A DNA stretch of 64,000 bases from Bin5 sp965218625 (GCA_965218625.1 CBDCLG010000013.1:160807-224806), one strand, 5' to 3'. Shown: positions 35,451-45,443, counted from the stretch's first letter. Program-made: numbers and translations. Notes: generated from the sequence alone by a model not told the origin.

Positions 35451-38162
35451 CTAATGTCCTTTTTCTGCAGCGACCCGGGTTCGAAAGATGCGAAAGTTGC
35501 CCTGTTCGAAGACAAGCTCCAGGAAGGTGCTCAACTGCATTTCCACCGCCGGCGTCAAACCGTATTGCGCTCGCTCCTCGGGGCCGACGATCAGATAGTC
35601 GACCTGCCAGCGATCAAGCAGCGCCGGCAGCGTCGAGTGCATTGGCCGCTGGTAGATCTCCTCGATCGACTCTGCGCGGCCGGCCGCCAGTGCCCCGTAG
35701 GCTCGACCGCGCCACTGGGATTGATGGCCGTCCCATCCCAAGAGCGTCGCCCTTCCCGTGGCTGCGCTTATGCGAGCAGAATTGACATTGTAACTTGCGC
35801 CTTTCGCTTCCAGTATTACTGCATTTTCAGGCGTGTTGCGCCGTATCCAATCGATAGCTGCCTGTTCATCGGCGCCGATATAGGCGAGACCGTTGAGTGT
35901 TGGCTGGCGTGTACCAAAGCCGGTGATCTTGGCGTACGCGCCCGCCACAGGATAGATCAGGCACAAGAGGATAAGCAAGAGTGAGGACGCCGGGAGAAGG
36001 TATCCGGGAAAGGAAAACGAAACGCGGCCCGACGCGAACCAGGCAATGGAAAAGGCGGAGGCGATGGCCAGCAACAACCAACTCTGATAATAGAATTTGA
36101 AGATTGTATTCATGCGACTGCCAAAGTGGTCTCGCAAATATGTAAACTCGGGTGCGTAGGCCAGAAGGATGCCGATCGCGGCAAGGCAAAGGACAAATGC
36201 TGTCGTGCGCGACGACTTTCGCGGTCCGACAAGCCGTTGCCAGAGCATCGCCAGAATCAGTGAGAGCAGACAGCCCAGGAGGAGAAAGGTAGAGGGTTGT
36301 GCGAGACGGCGCCGGATGATGATTTCGCCGTAGCCGCCGGCGCCTTCGGGCAAAGGAGGCGCCGCGGCTGAGCCGTTCACCGTAAGCAGCCCAGCTATAA
36401 AAAGGAAGACGACAGGCAGGCCTAAGACGTAGATGGCGAAGGTAACCAGGACGACGGCAGAGGGGGGCTGTTCGCGCCATGCGACAAGTAAGAGCGCGGT
36501 GACGGCGAGCAGGAAATGGCCGAACATCAGCAGGAACTGAGGCAGGCGGGTAGGGTGGAAGAGATTGGGAACGATTCCCGCCGCCTGGCTCTGTGCGGTC
36601 AAAAGGTACGGCAGATAGAGAACCATGGTCCCGGCGATGAGCGCGAAGCTCAATATACCCACGCGCGTCAGCGCGGCGCGCAAGGGGGCATTGCTCTCGG
36701 AGATTTGCCATGCGCCGGTGAACATTGCCGCCATCAAGATCAGTAGCAGATAGGGGGGGAAGTCCCACGTATTGAGGAAGAAGAGGGCACCGGTTGCCGC
36801 GATCAGCAGGCCCAGCCCAGCTGCCCCCAGGGGCAGGTCGCCGGCCAGAGAACGAAGGTGACGAAGCGGAGTCTGCGGTCGGACTTCTCCCCGGTTGTCC
36901 GCGCAGAACCAGTTAAGCGCGATCGCGATAACAAGGATGACAAAGGGCATGGTCAGTACGTGGGGATGGTTGTCTCCAAGGATGTAGCTGAAAGCGGGGA
37001 ACTCGTCGATGATCTCGATGTGGTGGCCCGCCAGATCGACGTCTTCGAGGACGCGGCTGGCCCGCCACCACCAGGTCCAGTTGTTGTCGATGTACCAGAG
37101 ACGCGAGACCTGCGCCCTCTCCGGGAAATTGTAGACATCAACCAGGCGGATCAATCCGTCGAGGCTGGCGCCCTGCGCATAAAGCCATTCGAGCAGCACG
37201 TGCAGATTTGAGGTCAAGGCGACGGCGACCGCAGTCAGCAGCCCTGCCGCCACAGGAAGCGCACGGGGCAAAGAGGGGGCCAAGGTCTCATTAGCCGGTG
37301 GACGGTCACCGACAGCGGTCTCGAGATCAATGGCCGCATCGTCGGCTTCATTGTCTTCGTTATCTTCTGATTCTTCGCTGGAATCTTCGTCGGCTTCCTC
37401 TTCGGCATCTTGGCCCGCTTCCTCACTTTCGTCGTCGTCAGCCACATCGTCTGACATACCGACGGTGCCTCCAGTGGCTTCGGCATTGTCCGATTCCTCT
37501 GCACGCAAGCGCAAGAGGTTATAGCCGATCCCGAAGCTGCCGGTAAAGAGAAGACCAAACCAGCAGGCCTGGCCCACGTTATACGCGATCTCAGGTGTTT
37601 GACCGGCGAGACGCGCCAGGGCGGTAATCATCCAGTATCCAAAGTAGTAATAGCTAATGGCATAGCCTGAAAGCCACGGGTCGCGCGGCGGGTAGGTAGG
37701 GCTGCTCCAGATGCCGCTGATGAACATCAGGTCCATTGGCTGCTCGGTATGGTTGATGGCAGGATCGCGGGCACGTACCCATGTCCATGCAGCGAAGGCG
37801 AAAAGGAAAATCAGTTCGACAGTCAGCACGTAGGGCCAGCGGGGGAGTTCTATTTTCGATCTGCGCGGAGGTGCTTGCGACTGGCTCGTCTGCGCTGTAC
37901 CCTTTCTCAGGGCTAGCCAGAGGCACAGGAGGGCGGTGAGAAAGAGGGCTAGCCAGACGCCGCCTACGTTGTTTCGCAGCAGGCCGTAGCTTGTGCCGAG
38001 CCAGAGAAGCAGGCTGACGAGCAGGATGCCCAGTATGCGTGCAAATGCGTAACCGTTATCGGGCAAATTGCGGAAATAGCGAAGCGCCAGGGGCAGCGCC
38101 GCGGCACCGACCAGCTGGGTGACCAGGTACCAGGTCAGAAAGGGCAGCGCGACTTCACGCAT
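35451..38162 (-). CDS. DUF2298 (Chlor_Arch_YYY-type) polytopic membrane protein
   Basis: 903 residues with about 15-17 membrane segments. The family signature is 'HTEQPMDLMFISGIWSS' (138-154) followed by 'YPPRDPWLSGYAISYYYFGYWM' in plan (157-178), a loop rich in Tyr. After the next helices, residues 221-290 are an extremely acidic insertion (Asp/Glu/Ser with few other residues). The C-terminal soluble region has 'NTPENAVILEAKGASY' and 'VDYLIVGPEERAQYG'. DUF2298 proteins are known mainly from Chloroflexi and archaea and co-occur with the Agl23-like family; their biochemical role is not established. The start overlaps the upstream Nudix gene by 8 nt. Confidence 0.88.
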   Translation of the reverse strand: MREVALPFLTWYLVTQLVGAAALPLALRYFRNLPDNGYAFARILGILLVSLLLWLGTSYGLLRNNVGGVWLALFLTALLCLWLALRKGTAQTSQSQAPPRRSKIELPRWPYVLTVELIFLFAFAAWTWVRARDPAINHTEQPMDLMFISGIWSSPTYPPRDPWLSGYAISYYYFGYWMITALARLAGQTPEIAYNVGQACWFGLLFTGSFGIGYNLLRLRAEESDNAEATGGTVGMSDDVADDDESEEAGQDAEEEADEDSSEESEDNEDNEADDAAIDLETAVGDRPPANETLAPSLPRALPVAAGLLTAVAVALTSNLHVLLEWLYAQGASLDGLIRLVDVYNFPERAQVSRLWYIDNNWTWWWRASRVLEDVDLAGHHIEIIDEFPAFSYILGDNHPHVLTMPFVILVIAIALNWFCADNRGEVRPQTPLRHLRSLAGDLPLGAAGLGLLIAATGALFFLNTWDFPPYLLLILMAAMFTGAWQISESNAPLRAALTRVGILSFALIAGTMVLYLPYLLTAQSQAAGIVPNLFHPTRLPQFLLMFGHFLLAVTALLLVAWREQPPSAVVLVTFAIYVLGLPVVFLFIAGLLTVNGSAAAPPLPEGAGGYGEIIIRRRLAQPSTFLLLGCLLSLILAMLWQRLVGPRKSSRTTAFVLCLAAIGILLAYAPEFTYLRDHFGSRMNTIFKFYYQSWLLLAIASAFSIAWFASGRVSFSFPGYLLPASSLLLILLCLIYPVAGAYAKITGFGTRQPTLNGLAYIGADEQAAIDWIRRNTPENAVILEAKGASYNVNSARISAATGRATLLGWDGHQSQWRGRAYGALAAGRAESIEEIYQRPMHSTLPALLDRWQVDYLIVGPEERAQYGLTPAVEMQLSTFLELVFEQGNFRIFRTRVAAEKGH

Positions 38163-38709
38163 TTCGCGTGTCCCTGTTCCCGCCGGCAGCCGCCTTCGAA
38201 CGATTGGGGAGTGAGCGTTTCGCGCCTTCCAACTGCAGTTCCCCGAGGGCGCCCAGGGCCTGCTCGATTACTTTCTTGTGATACCGTTCCATAGGCGGTA
38301 ACTCGTGCTCGGAAAACAGGCGGGCCTCAACGATTTCGACCGGGTCGATAGCCAGTTGGCCGCCGCTGACCCGGCCCAGCAGAAAGAACTGCAGTGTACG
38401 CGGCGTGGACCGATGGCAGACGATCCTTTCGATTACGATCTCCAGCGCCAGCTCTTCGCGCACCTCTCGGCGCCAGCAGGCGAAAATCGTTTCGCCCGGG
38501 GTCAGCCAGCCGCCGGGCATGCCCCAAATTCCAGCCTGGTGGAAGCGATGACGTAGCAGCAACACCTGCTGGGAATCGGTCAAGAGTACACCGCTAACAC
38601 CGACAATGACTTTGCCGTTGACCGCCCAGGTAACTGCGCCGCGCAACGGCGCCGGCGTCATCCGCCATATGCGCGCCAGTAGGGGAGCGACGTTTGCGAA
38701 AAGTCTCAT
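38155..38709 (-). CDS. Nudix hydrolase embedded in the glycosylation-type cluster
   Basis: 184 residues from the ATG at 38709. The Nudix box is complete at 67-88: Gly67-x5-Glu73-x7-Arg81-Glu-Val-x-Glu-Glu-Leu. 'QQVLLLRHRF' and 'GIWGMPGGWL' are typical. An Arg/Trp-rich hydrophobic N-terminus (1-30) precedes the domain. Members cleave nucleoside diphosphates linked to other groups, including NDP-sugars. Its position between two giant DUF2298 membrane genes, with 14 nt and -8 nt spacing, suggests it hydrolyses or recycles a nucleotide sugar or polyprenyl-linked substrate used by the cluster. Confidence 0.9.
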   Translation of the reverse strand: MRLFANVAPLLARIWRMTPAPLRGAVTWAVNGKVIVGVSGVLLTDSQQVLLLRHRFHQAGIWGMPGGWLTPGETIFACWRREVREELALEIVIERIVCHRSTPRTLQFFLLGRVSGGQLAIDPVEIVEARLFSEHELPPMERYHKKVIEQALGALGELQLEGAKRSLPNRSKAAAGGNRDTRNA

Positions 38710-38723
38710 AATTGACACTGCAA

Positions 38724-41700
38724 TCACCGGCCCGTTGGGCCGGCCGGCCACTGCGAAGGCACGGCATAAATCGTCACCTTCTGATTCTGGAAGACTGTCT
38801 CCAAGAGGCCGGTTGCTTTCAGTTGCTCAAACCTTTCGGGCGCAGCCGGATGTTGATGGCGCTCCAGTTGCCCGACGTAGATGAGGTCGATATCCAGCTC
38901 TCTGATGATCTCTTCGATGCGACCGATTTCGTTCGTTCTCCAGAATTCGCTGAGTTTGCCGTGGCGCTCCCCAACGTCTTGTGCGAAGCGTTGCTCACCT
39001 GCGTGCATGCCCAGCAGTCCGCTCAGGCCAGTGAGACTGGCTACGCGGGTGCCACCGGCCCTGTAGTAGTCGATTTGCGCCGACTCGGCAACAACAGCGT
39101 TGCCGCGCACATTCTCCAGAATCCACCGGATCGCCTCCCAATCGTATCGCAACTCGATCGCGTTGTCGCCATCGGGCCATCGATAGGCCCCGTTTTCCAT
39201 GAAGGCGATTCCGTCCAGGGTTCCGACCGGAGGCCGCCAGCCAGGGAACCGTTGTGCCAATCGTGAGGGCGTTCCCCAAAGTGGAAAGGCCAGGCTGGCT
39301 GCAAGGAGGAACGCGAAGGTGAGGCCCCAGACGCGTCCAACCGGCGTCAGAGGAGCCTTGATCGGCCAACCGGTTCCTCTCCGGGCCAAAAGTTTCCCAT
39401 CTGCTGCAGCATGCGATCTTCCCGTTTTTCCCGCTGTCAGCCTAGCAAGGATCCTGGGCAGCACAATCGCCGCCGCCACGCCCCACAGGACCCACACCTG
39501 GCTGAAGAATTTGAAGAGTGTATTCATGCGATAGGCGTTGCCGCCCTGAAGGAAATCCTTCAGATAGACCAACTGCGTTCCGGCCAAAACGGCCAGGCCA
39601 ACCGAAGTCAGCAGGGCAGCAACGACCGTGCCCGTATCGGATGCCCGGCCCCGCCGCAAGAGCAGCGGAAGCGAGATACCGAGGGCCGGCAGGCAGATGG
39701 CAAGAATTATCTGGTCGCTGAATACCAGGAGCAGAGCTGATGCAAGGAAGAGGATCGGGCTGAGAACCGTCCCTGTGAAGTAGACCGGCGTACATTTCCG
39801 CACCAGCAGCCTGTGCAAGCTGAGGAAGCGAAGTCTGCTCGATTCGCTCCGCCCAACCAGCAGCCACGAGAAAAGGACAAAGGCGAAGAATCCCCAGATC
39901 TGCACCCAGTGCCCCAGTTGGTCCGGGGCCCGCACGAACCCGATGCCGCCGGCGGCCACATTCGTGTAGTTGCGAAAGAACGGCAGGAACAGCAAGTAGG
40001 CAACCACCAGCTGGACTACGCCCAGCATTATGACACGCCCCAGCAGTAGCCGGCCGCGTTTGCGATGCAGTGCAACCGCCAGCACCAGGATCCCGAGGCC
40101 AAAGTAGGTGGGCAGCTCCCACAGGTTGACTGCGGTCAGCACTCCCAGAGTGAAGGAGAAGCCGCCGAAGAGGAGCGTAAAGTACGGCCAGTGCCGACTC
40201 CAGTCCAGTTTGAAGCTGTTGAGGAGCGTCAACGCCAGTGCGACGAAAAGGAGCGAAAAGGGGATGCCGATCATGTGCGGGTGCAGGTCGGCGTAGGTGA
40301 AACTCCAGTAAGGAAACTCGTTAATTGTTTCGGGAATGACACGGCTTGGCGCCCAGAAATCATAGTTCGGCAACGCGGAGCCGGTTGTAACCGTCCGCCA
40401 CAGGCCGCCGACGGCATGAATCGCCTTTTCGAAGGCAGGAATGCCGAAGACAATTTGACTCTGGCTCGCCCTGCTCAGTGAATGCAGGAGCTGCCCAAAG
40501 CCGGCCAGATTGCCGAGAACGGCCACAAAGAGTGGCGCCAGCAAAGCAGAGGCGACACCCTCGTACCAGGGAGTTGGCTGGACGTTCGCGGAGCCTGAGT
40601 CTGGTGGCGGGTCGTCGAGCGGCGACTCAGAACGGGGCTTCGCCTCCTCGGTAGAATCGGTCTGAGCTAACTCGGGTATAGGGACGGGCCCAGCATTGAC
40701 CGCTGCCTCACCTTCAAATCGGAGCTGGTCGGGCACGTCCTGTGCCTCGTCCCAACTTTCCGTTGACGGCGGCTCCGTATCCAATACGAACGTTTCAACG
40801 CGCCCTTCCTGCGTCTGCCATGGAGGGGGAGGAGGAGCGGAAAGTTCAGAAATCGTGGAGGGGTGGGGTTCGATGTCCGATTCCTGGGAGTGGAAAAGGG
40901 GATCTCCCAATCGTGATATGGGCTCTCCAAGCCGTCGCCGCCCGGAGACTGAATAGGCCACGGCGAAGGCGTTGAGCACGGTAAGGGCGAAAAGCGTGGG
41001 AATGGCCAGATTGAATGCGACCTCGGCGTAGATGCCGGTCAGCTTGACCAGGTAGCCGACCAAGTAGATGCCGTAGTAGTAGTAGTTGATGTAGCCGCCG
41101 GCAAAGTGCGGGTCGACCGGCGGGAAAGTGGGGCTGCGCAGAATTCCGTTGAGAAAGGCGAATTCCATGAACTTTTCGCCGCCGAACCAGGGTTGCCACA
41201 GGTCCGGGTTGGCCCTGCGGACCAGGACGAAGAAGACGAAGGCAGCTGCAAACAGCGCCTCGCCAACCAAGAGGATTCCCCACATTCGGCGCAGGAAGGA
41301 AAGGACGGGGCGCCAATTCCGAGCAAACAAGGCCGCGTTGACGAGCGCCACAAACGCGACGGCCAGCCATGCGTTTTGCACGGTATTGTGCGCCAGGTCC
41401 AGGCTGGCGAACATCCAGAGCAGCCAGCCGCACAGCAGCCAGCCGAGGGTCTTGGCCAGCAGATAGCCGCGATCGCGCAGAGCGCGGAAAAGGAGGAAAG
41501 AGAGGGGCCAGGCGGTCCAGCCGAGCAATGAGATCACCAGCCACCACCAGGCAACGGCAAGCCAGGTGTTGTTGCTGGCAGCCCGGTTCCACCGGTAATT
41601 GTCGACCAGCGGCAGCTGATCCAGGGGCGTTTCCAACAACAGCGATGGCTGGCCGTCCTCCTCGCGGCGCGCGGCCGGCTGTCGATCTCCAGAGGGGATC

Positions 41701-43712
41701 TCCTGACCCTGGAGCAGCGCGAACACAATGTTTACCAGGCCGCGCTGCTCGCTTTCGGGCGCGCTGCCCAGCCCCAAAGCGTTCAGCAGAGGTGAAAGCG
41801 GCGGATCTTCTCCGCGATGCCATGGGATTGCCCCTTCCCACGAGCCATGCAAGAGCGCGTCATAGTCGGTCTCGTTAAGCTCAGTCTGCTTGGCGAAAAT
41901 CGACACACGCGGATGATCATAGAGGCTCCAGCTCTCGTCGGCCTCATGGTCGGGAAAGGTAAATCCCAACAGCTGCGGGGGCGAAGTAAAGTCAGCCGCG
42001 TGAGCGAAGCCCAGACGTTCGCCGAACATCAGCTCATAGTAGCGAATCGTCATCGGGTAGCGCTGCGGCAGCTCATCGACGCTTTCGTAGATGCGCTTGG
42101 AGCTGTAGATAACGTAGTCGGCTTCCTGGAGCTTCTGCCGCAGAATGGCGTATTTTTCCTCGGTGTCTTCTTCGTAGGGCGACCAGTCGATGTGGCGCAA
42201 GCCATGGCTGCCCATGTCCATGCCTGGCTCACCGGGCATGCTTTTGGGCAAGGGGTCGTCCCATGACTCCCAAAGGATGACCGAACCGGGCGGAGCGTTG
42301 GCGTAGACCCAGCGGCTGGCCGTGATCCAGGTGTGCTCGCGCGCGTAGACGCCGTTGACAAGGGAGAGGGACCAGGACAGTGCGCCTGCGACCGCGACCA
42401 GCGCCAGCAGCGCGGCCGGCAGTCGGACCGGCAAACGCAGTCGCCGGCCATCGCCAAGTTTCCAGAGCCACAAGATCATGCCAGCGGCAAACAGGAGGAC
42501 GAAGGGCAGGATGGGGCTCATGTAACGGTTGAACTTGGCCAGAAAGGCGCCGGTCAGTCCGAAGTAGGGAATGACCCAAGCCCAGACCACGAGTTCCCCG
42601 AGCCTGGGCCGCAGCAGGATGGATTTTGCCAGGGCCCAGAAGCTGCCTGCCAGCGCGATCAGCCCGAGTGGCAGGCCCATGCCCCATACCACCTGCTGCC
42701 GAATGAAGTAGAGATAGGGCGTTGTGTTGCGATATTGGCGCGTGAAGGGAAAGTCGGCGATTCCGCGCACCATGCGGCCCTGTTCGACGAGCGTGGCCTG
42801 GATGAAACTGTGCCAGTCGAGGATGGCGTAGGGGCTGGTAACGAAGAAGGCGATAAAGGCCAGGAAGAGGGCGACCGGTGCGCCCAGGAGCATGCGGCCG
42901 GCACTTTTGCGGTCGTGAATATCGCCTGCGGCACTATCGCTGTCAGACGCTGGCTGCCCGGTTGGGTAGGAGCCCTGGGACGTGTCGGACCGCCAGCCCG
43001 CGGCCAGGGCGGCCACAATTGGCACGGCGAGAACCGGCAAGGCGCTGAACTTGGCGGATATGGCCAGCCCTGCGCCGATGCCCGCCCAGATTACGCCGCG
43101 CCATGAACGATCCTGGACCATCACGATGCCGCCGTAGACGGACAGAACGACGAAGGTCGTACTGGACGGGTCCATCGCAAAGAAGTGGCTCAGCTGGACA
43201 GCCTGGGCGGTGAAGGCGTATAGGGTTGCGGCAAGCAGGCCGGCGGCCGCGCCGTAGAGTCTGCGCCCTACGAGGAAAATGAGAAGGATGGTAAGCGTAT
43301 CGAGCAGGGCCATCATGAGGCGTCCGGCGACGGCAACGCCGGCACAAGCATGGTTCGCCCGCTGCATGAGGCTGAGGGTCCGGTCGGATAGCGGCAGGAG
43401 CGCGGCCGGCTGTGCCAGGTCGCTCAGCATCTCGCCGGTCAGTATTCCGAGGTAGAGGGGAAAGTGGCCGTAAGTGAAGGAGCGGCGGCGGTCGTTTTGC
43501 CGGTCCCAGAGGGGGTTAAGGGGGCTGCGTTGGGGGTCGAGGAACTCGTCGGATGAGGATGGCCAACCGATGGAGGGCGCGTAGAAGCAGGTGGTGCTGC
43601 GCTCGTCGGGATGGGCGTTCAGCCCGCCGTCGAAGTTAACGTTCCAGGTTCGCAAAGTCAACCCGGCCAGCGCAACGACGCCGAGAATAAAATATGTTAG
43701 GTATGAGCGCAT
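38724..43712 (-). CDS. Giant fusion: GT-C (family 39-like) half plus DUF2298 half
   Basis: 1662 residues, first gene of the seven-gene cluster. The N-terminal half (1 to about 700) has a GT-C plan: TM1 at 5-22, then 'GGLNAHPDERST' with Asp36-Glu37, several helices, and a soluble loop with 'WESWDDPLPKSMPGEPGMDM'. The C-terminal half (about 750-1662) is a DUF2298 domain with 'FPPVDPHFAGGYINYYYYG', matching the signature of the 903-residue protein. A hydrophilic Pro/Glu/Ser-rich insertion (about 925-1045) lies at the same place in the domain as the acidic insertion of that protein. A transferase and its DUF2298 partner thus occur here as one chain. Confidence 0.88.
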   Translation of the reverse strand: MRSYLTYFILGVVALAGLTLRTWNVNFDGGLNAHPDERSTTCFYAPSIGWPSSSDEFLDPQRSPLNPLWDRQNDRRRSFTYGHFPLYLGILTGEMLSDLAQPAALLPLSDRTLSLMQRANHACAGVAVAGRLMMALLDTLTILLIFLVGRRLYGAAAGLLAATLYAFTAQAVQLSHFFAMDPSSTTFVVLSVYGGIVMVQDRSWRGVIWAGIGAGLAISAKFSALPVLAVPIVAALAAGWRSDTSQGSYPTGQPASDSDSAAGDIHDRKSAGRMLLGAPVALFLAFIAFFVTSPYAILDWHSFIQATLVEQGRMVRGIADFPFTRQYRNTTPYLYFIRQQVVWGMGLPLGLIALAGSFWALAKSILLRPRLGELVVWAWVIPYFGLTGAFLAKFNRYMSPILPFVLLFAAGMILWLWKLGDGRRLRLPVRLPAALLALVAVAGALSWSLSLVNGVYAREHTWITASRWVYANAPPGSVILWESWDDPLPKSMPGEPGMDMGSHGLRHIDWSPYEEDTEEKYAILRQKLQEADYVIYSSKRIYESVDELPQRYPMTIRYYELMFGERLGFAHAADFTSPPQLLGFTFPDHEADESWSLYDHPRVSIFAKQTELNETDYDALLHGSWEGAIPWHRGEDPPLSPLLNALGLGSAPESEQRGLVNIVFALLQGQEIPSGDRQPAARREEDGQPSLLLETPLDQLPLVDNYRWNRAASNNTWLAVAWWWLVISLLGWTAWPLSFLLFRALRDRGYLLAKTLGWLLCGWLLWMFASLDLAHNTVQNAWLAVAFVALVNAALFARNWRPVLSFLRRMWGILLVGEALFAAAFVFFVLVRRANPDLWQPWFGGEKFMEFAFLNGILRSPTFPPVDPHFAGGYINYYYYGIYLVGYLVKLTGIYAEVAFNLAIPTLFALTVLNAFAVAYSVSGRRRLGEPISRLGDPLFHSQESDIEPHPSTISELSAPPPPPWQTQEGRVETFVLDTEPPSTESWDEAQDVPDQLRFEGEAAVNAGPVPIPELAQTDSTEEAKPRSESPLDDPPPDSGSANVQPTPWYEGVASALLAPLFVAVLGNLAGFGQLLHSLSRASQSQIVFGIPAFEKAIHAVGGLWRTVTTGSALPNYDFWAPSRVIPETINEFPYWSFTYADLHPHMIGIPFSLLFVALALTLLNSFKLDWSRHWPYFTLLFGGFSFTLGVLTAVNLWELPTYFGLGILVLAVALHRKRGRLLLGRVIMLGVVQLVVAYLLFLPFFRNYTNVAAGGIGFVRAPDQLGHWVQIWGFFAFVLFSWLLVGRSESSRLRFLSLHRLLVRKCTPVYFTGTVLSPILFLASALLLVFSDQIILAICLPALGISLPLLLRRGRASDTGTVVAALLTSVGLAVLAGTQLVYLKDFLQGGNAYRMNTLFKFFSQVWVLWGVAAAIVLPRILARLTAGKTGRSHAAADGKLLARRGTGWPIKAPLTPVGRVWGLTFAFLLAASLAFPLWGTPSRLAQRFPGWRPPVGTLDGIAFMENGAYRWPDGDNAIELRYDWEAIRWILENVRGNAVVAESAQIDYYRAGGTRVASLTGLSGLLGMHAGEQRFAQDVGERHGKLSEFWRTNEIGRIEEIIRELDIDLIYVGQLERHQHPAAPERFEQLKATGLLETVFQNQKVTIYAVPSQWPAGPTGR

Positions 43713-43799
43713 CGTGCTCGTTTCTGTTGCGTATCAGGTATTGGGCATATCACCGACCCAGAACGCAAAACGGACTACGCTATGCGCGATGTATTACGG

Positions 43800-45443
43800 T
43801 CATGGCTCGATCGGCCAGTCTGGCACGACCCAAACGATCTGGTGTTCCGGCGGCGGCGGCCACAAAAGGTAGACATCGACCCAGCTGCTCCACAGCTGCA
43901 GGTTGTCGTCGTCGTAGCCGAGGTCAATGCGCCGGATCTTGATATTGCCTCCGGTATCGAGTGCGTCGCCGATGCCGTAGCCCGGCACATACACTTTCGT
44001 ATGCAAAGGGATGTACCTGGGATCGACGGCGACAACGCCCTTGCGCATCGGGTCACCAGTTCGGGTGATTCCGTACCAGGATACGCTGGGAGAGACACCG
44101 GCAGTCGATGCGCTGTAGCTGGTAGCCCTCATGCGAATAGAGCGCCAGTAGACAATTTCCTGTCCATCGTCGGTAGTCAGGGTTTGGCGGATGATCTTCT
44201 GGCCGTAGACGATTACCTGGTCGCGCGGTTCCTGGGCTACCCAGACGTCTTCGAGGACGCGGTCGACTTCTTCGCCGTCGACGAAGCGGGTACGATAGCG
44301 CCGCCGGGTGATGCCATAGGCTCCCGGTTCGACTCGGCGGGTGTCGATGAGGAGGTCTCGATCACCAATCCAGACGGTCTCAAAAGGAGCGATCTCCTCT
44401 TCCAGGTCGATTTCTTCCACGATCCGCACAATAGAGATCTGCATTTCCGGGTAGATAAGCGCGTCCAGCGAAGGCGAGACTTCGTCCAGACCGGCCAGGC
44501 CGATGCCGATTTCAGCGAGGGCTTCGCCTACGGTCCGGCTCAGAGTGCGCGTCTTATAAAGGCGACCGTCCGCCAGCAGACTGATGGGGGTGCTGCGCTG
44601 AATCAGCACCCTCATGCCGGTGCTTACGGGCGTTCCCAGGCTCGGCTGGACGTTATCGCCCAAGTAGATGGTAATCTGGGCGTCCAGCAGTGCTTCGCCG
44701 ACCGTCTCGGACATCGTATGAATCGTATAGGGTATCGAGCCTTCATCGATCACGAGCAGCGCCGACCGATCGATTTCGATTCGGAGCGGGTCGTTGCCAA
44801 TCTGCCCCCAGAGGCTGCCGATGCCAAAGAGGGAAGGGTTCAACTTGGGCGGTGCCCTGGGGATCTCCTGGTCCCAGCTGGCGAGCTCGCCATTGATGGT
44901 TAACCGGTCATAGGAATTGTAAGCGATGCCGGCATCCCGCAGGAGCTCGACGGGCGTTGATGCCCAACTTGAGATCAAGGTCTCGCGACCGTCGGCATAG
45001 ATGTGAAAGGGGCGCGGGCGGTCAACCCTGATGCGCAAGCCGTCCACAATTTCCGTGTCGAGGCTATGGGAGATCCGCACTTCTTCAAGTTTTCCGGTCG
45101 AACCCTCGCCGGCTCCACTGCCGGGCTGAAGGAGGCCGACGGTCGCGACGGTGCCTACTTCCGTCTGCGCGCCCTGCAGCTCGCCCAAATGGTCCAGCGA
45201 CAGGCCGAGGTCTGTCAGGAGTGCGCCGACAGCCCGACGATGCGTATTGATTGTTAGCGAGTGGCCGTCAACCACGATCTCAACCGGAGTTGCGGTGAAG
45301 TTCCAGAGTGCCCAAAGGCCAACGATAGCGGCCGTCACCAGTGACAACCGCACCATCAGCCGAATCTGCCGTCCCGGCCATCGCCTGACCTGGGAATGGG
45401 CGACAGTCACATCAGGCCTTACCCGTCGAGTGACAGTAGCCAT
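43800..45443 (-). CDS. YabE-like cell-wall protein: DUF348 repeats, G5 domain and 3D domain
   Basis: 547 residues. A basic N-terminus precedes a membrane anchor (30-48). DUF348-type ubiquitin-like repeats lie at about 53-100, 135-190, 220-265 and 280-335, each with a 'TVGEAL' or 'TPVELL' style motif. A G5 domain occupies about 340-415. The C-terminal 3D domain (435-528) carries its three aspartates: Asp474 (AVDPRYIPL), Asp496 (ALDTGG) and Asp523 (WVDVYL). The domain order matches YabE and resuscitation-promoting-factor-like proteins, in which the 3D domain is a lytic-transglycosylase-like fold. It likely remodels the envelope outside the cell. It lies 87 nt upstream of the glycosylation-type cluster. 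Confidence 0.9.
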   Translation of the reverse strand: MATVTRRVRPDVTVAHSQVRRWPGRQIRLMVRLSLVTAAIVGLWALWNFTATPVEIVVDGHSLTINTHRRAVGALLTDLGLSLDHLGELQGAQTEVGTVATVGLLQPGSGAGEGSTGKLEEVRISHSLDTEIVDGLRIRVDRPRPFHIYADGRETLISSWASTPVELLRDAGIAYNSYDRLTINGELASWDQEIPRAPPKLNPSLFGIGSLWGQIGNDPLRIEIDRSALLVIDEGSIPYTIHTMSETVGEALLDAQITIYLGDNVQPSLGTPVSTGMRVLIQRSTPISLLADGRLYKTRTLSRTVGEALAEIGIGLAGLDEVSPSLDALIYPEMQISIVRIVEEIDLEEEIAPFETVWIGDRDLLIDTRRVEPGAYGITRRRYRTRFVDGEEVDRVLEDVWVAQEPRDQVIVYGQKIIRQTLTTDDGQEIVYWRSIRMRATSYSASTAGVSPSVSWYGITRTGDPMRKGVVAVDPRYIPLHTKVYVPGYGIGDALDTGGNIKIRRIDLGYDDDNLQLWSSWVDVYLLWPPPPEHQIVWVVPDWPIEP

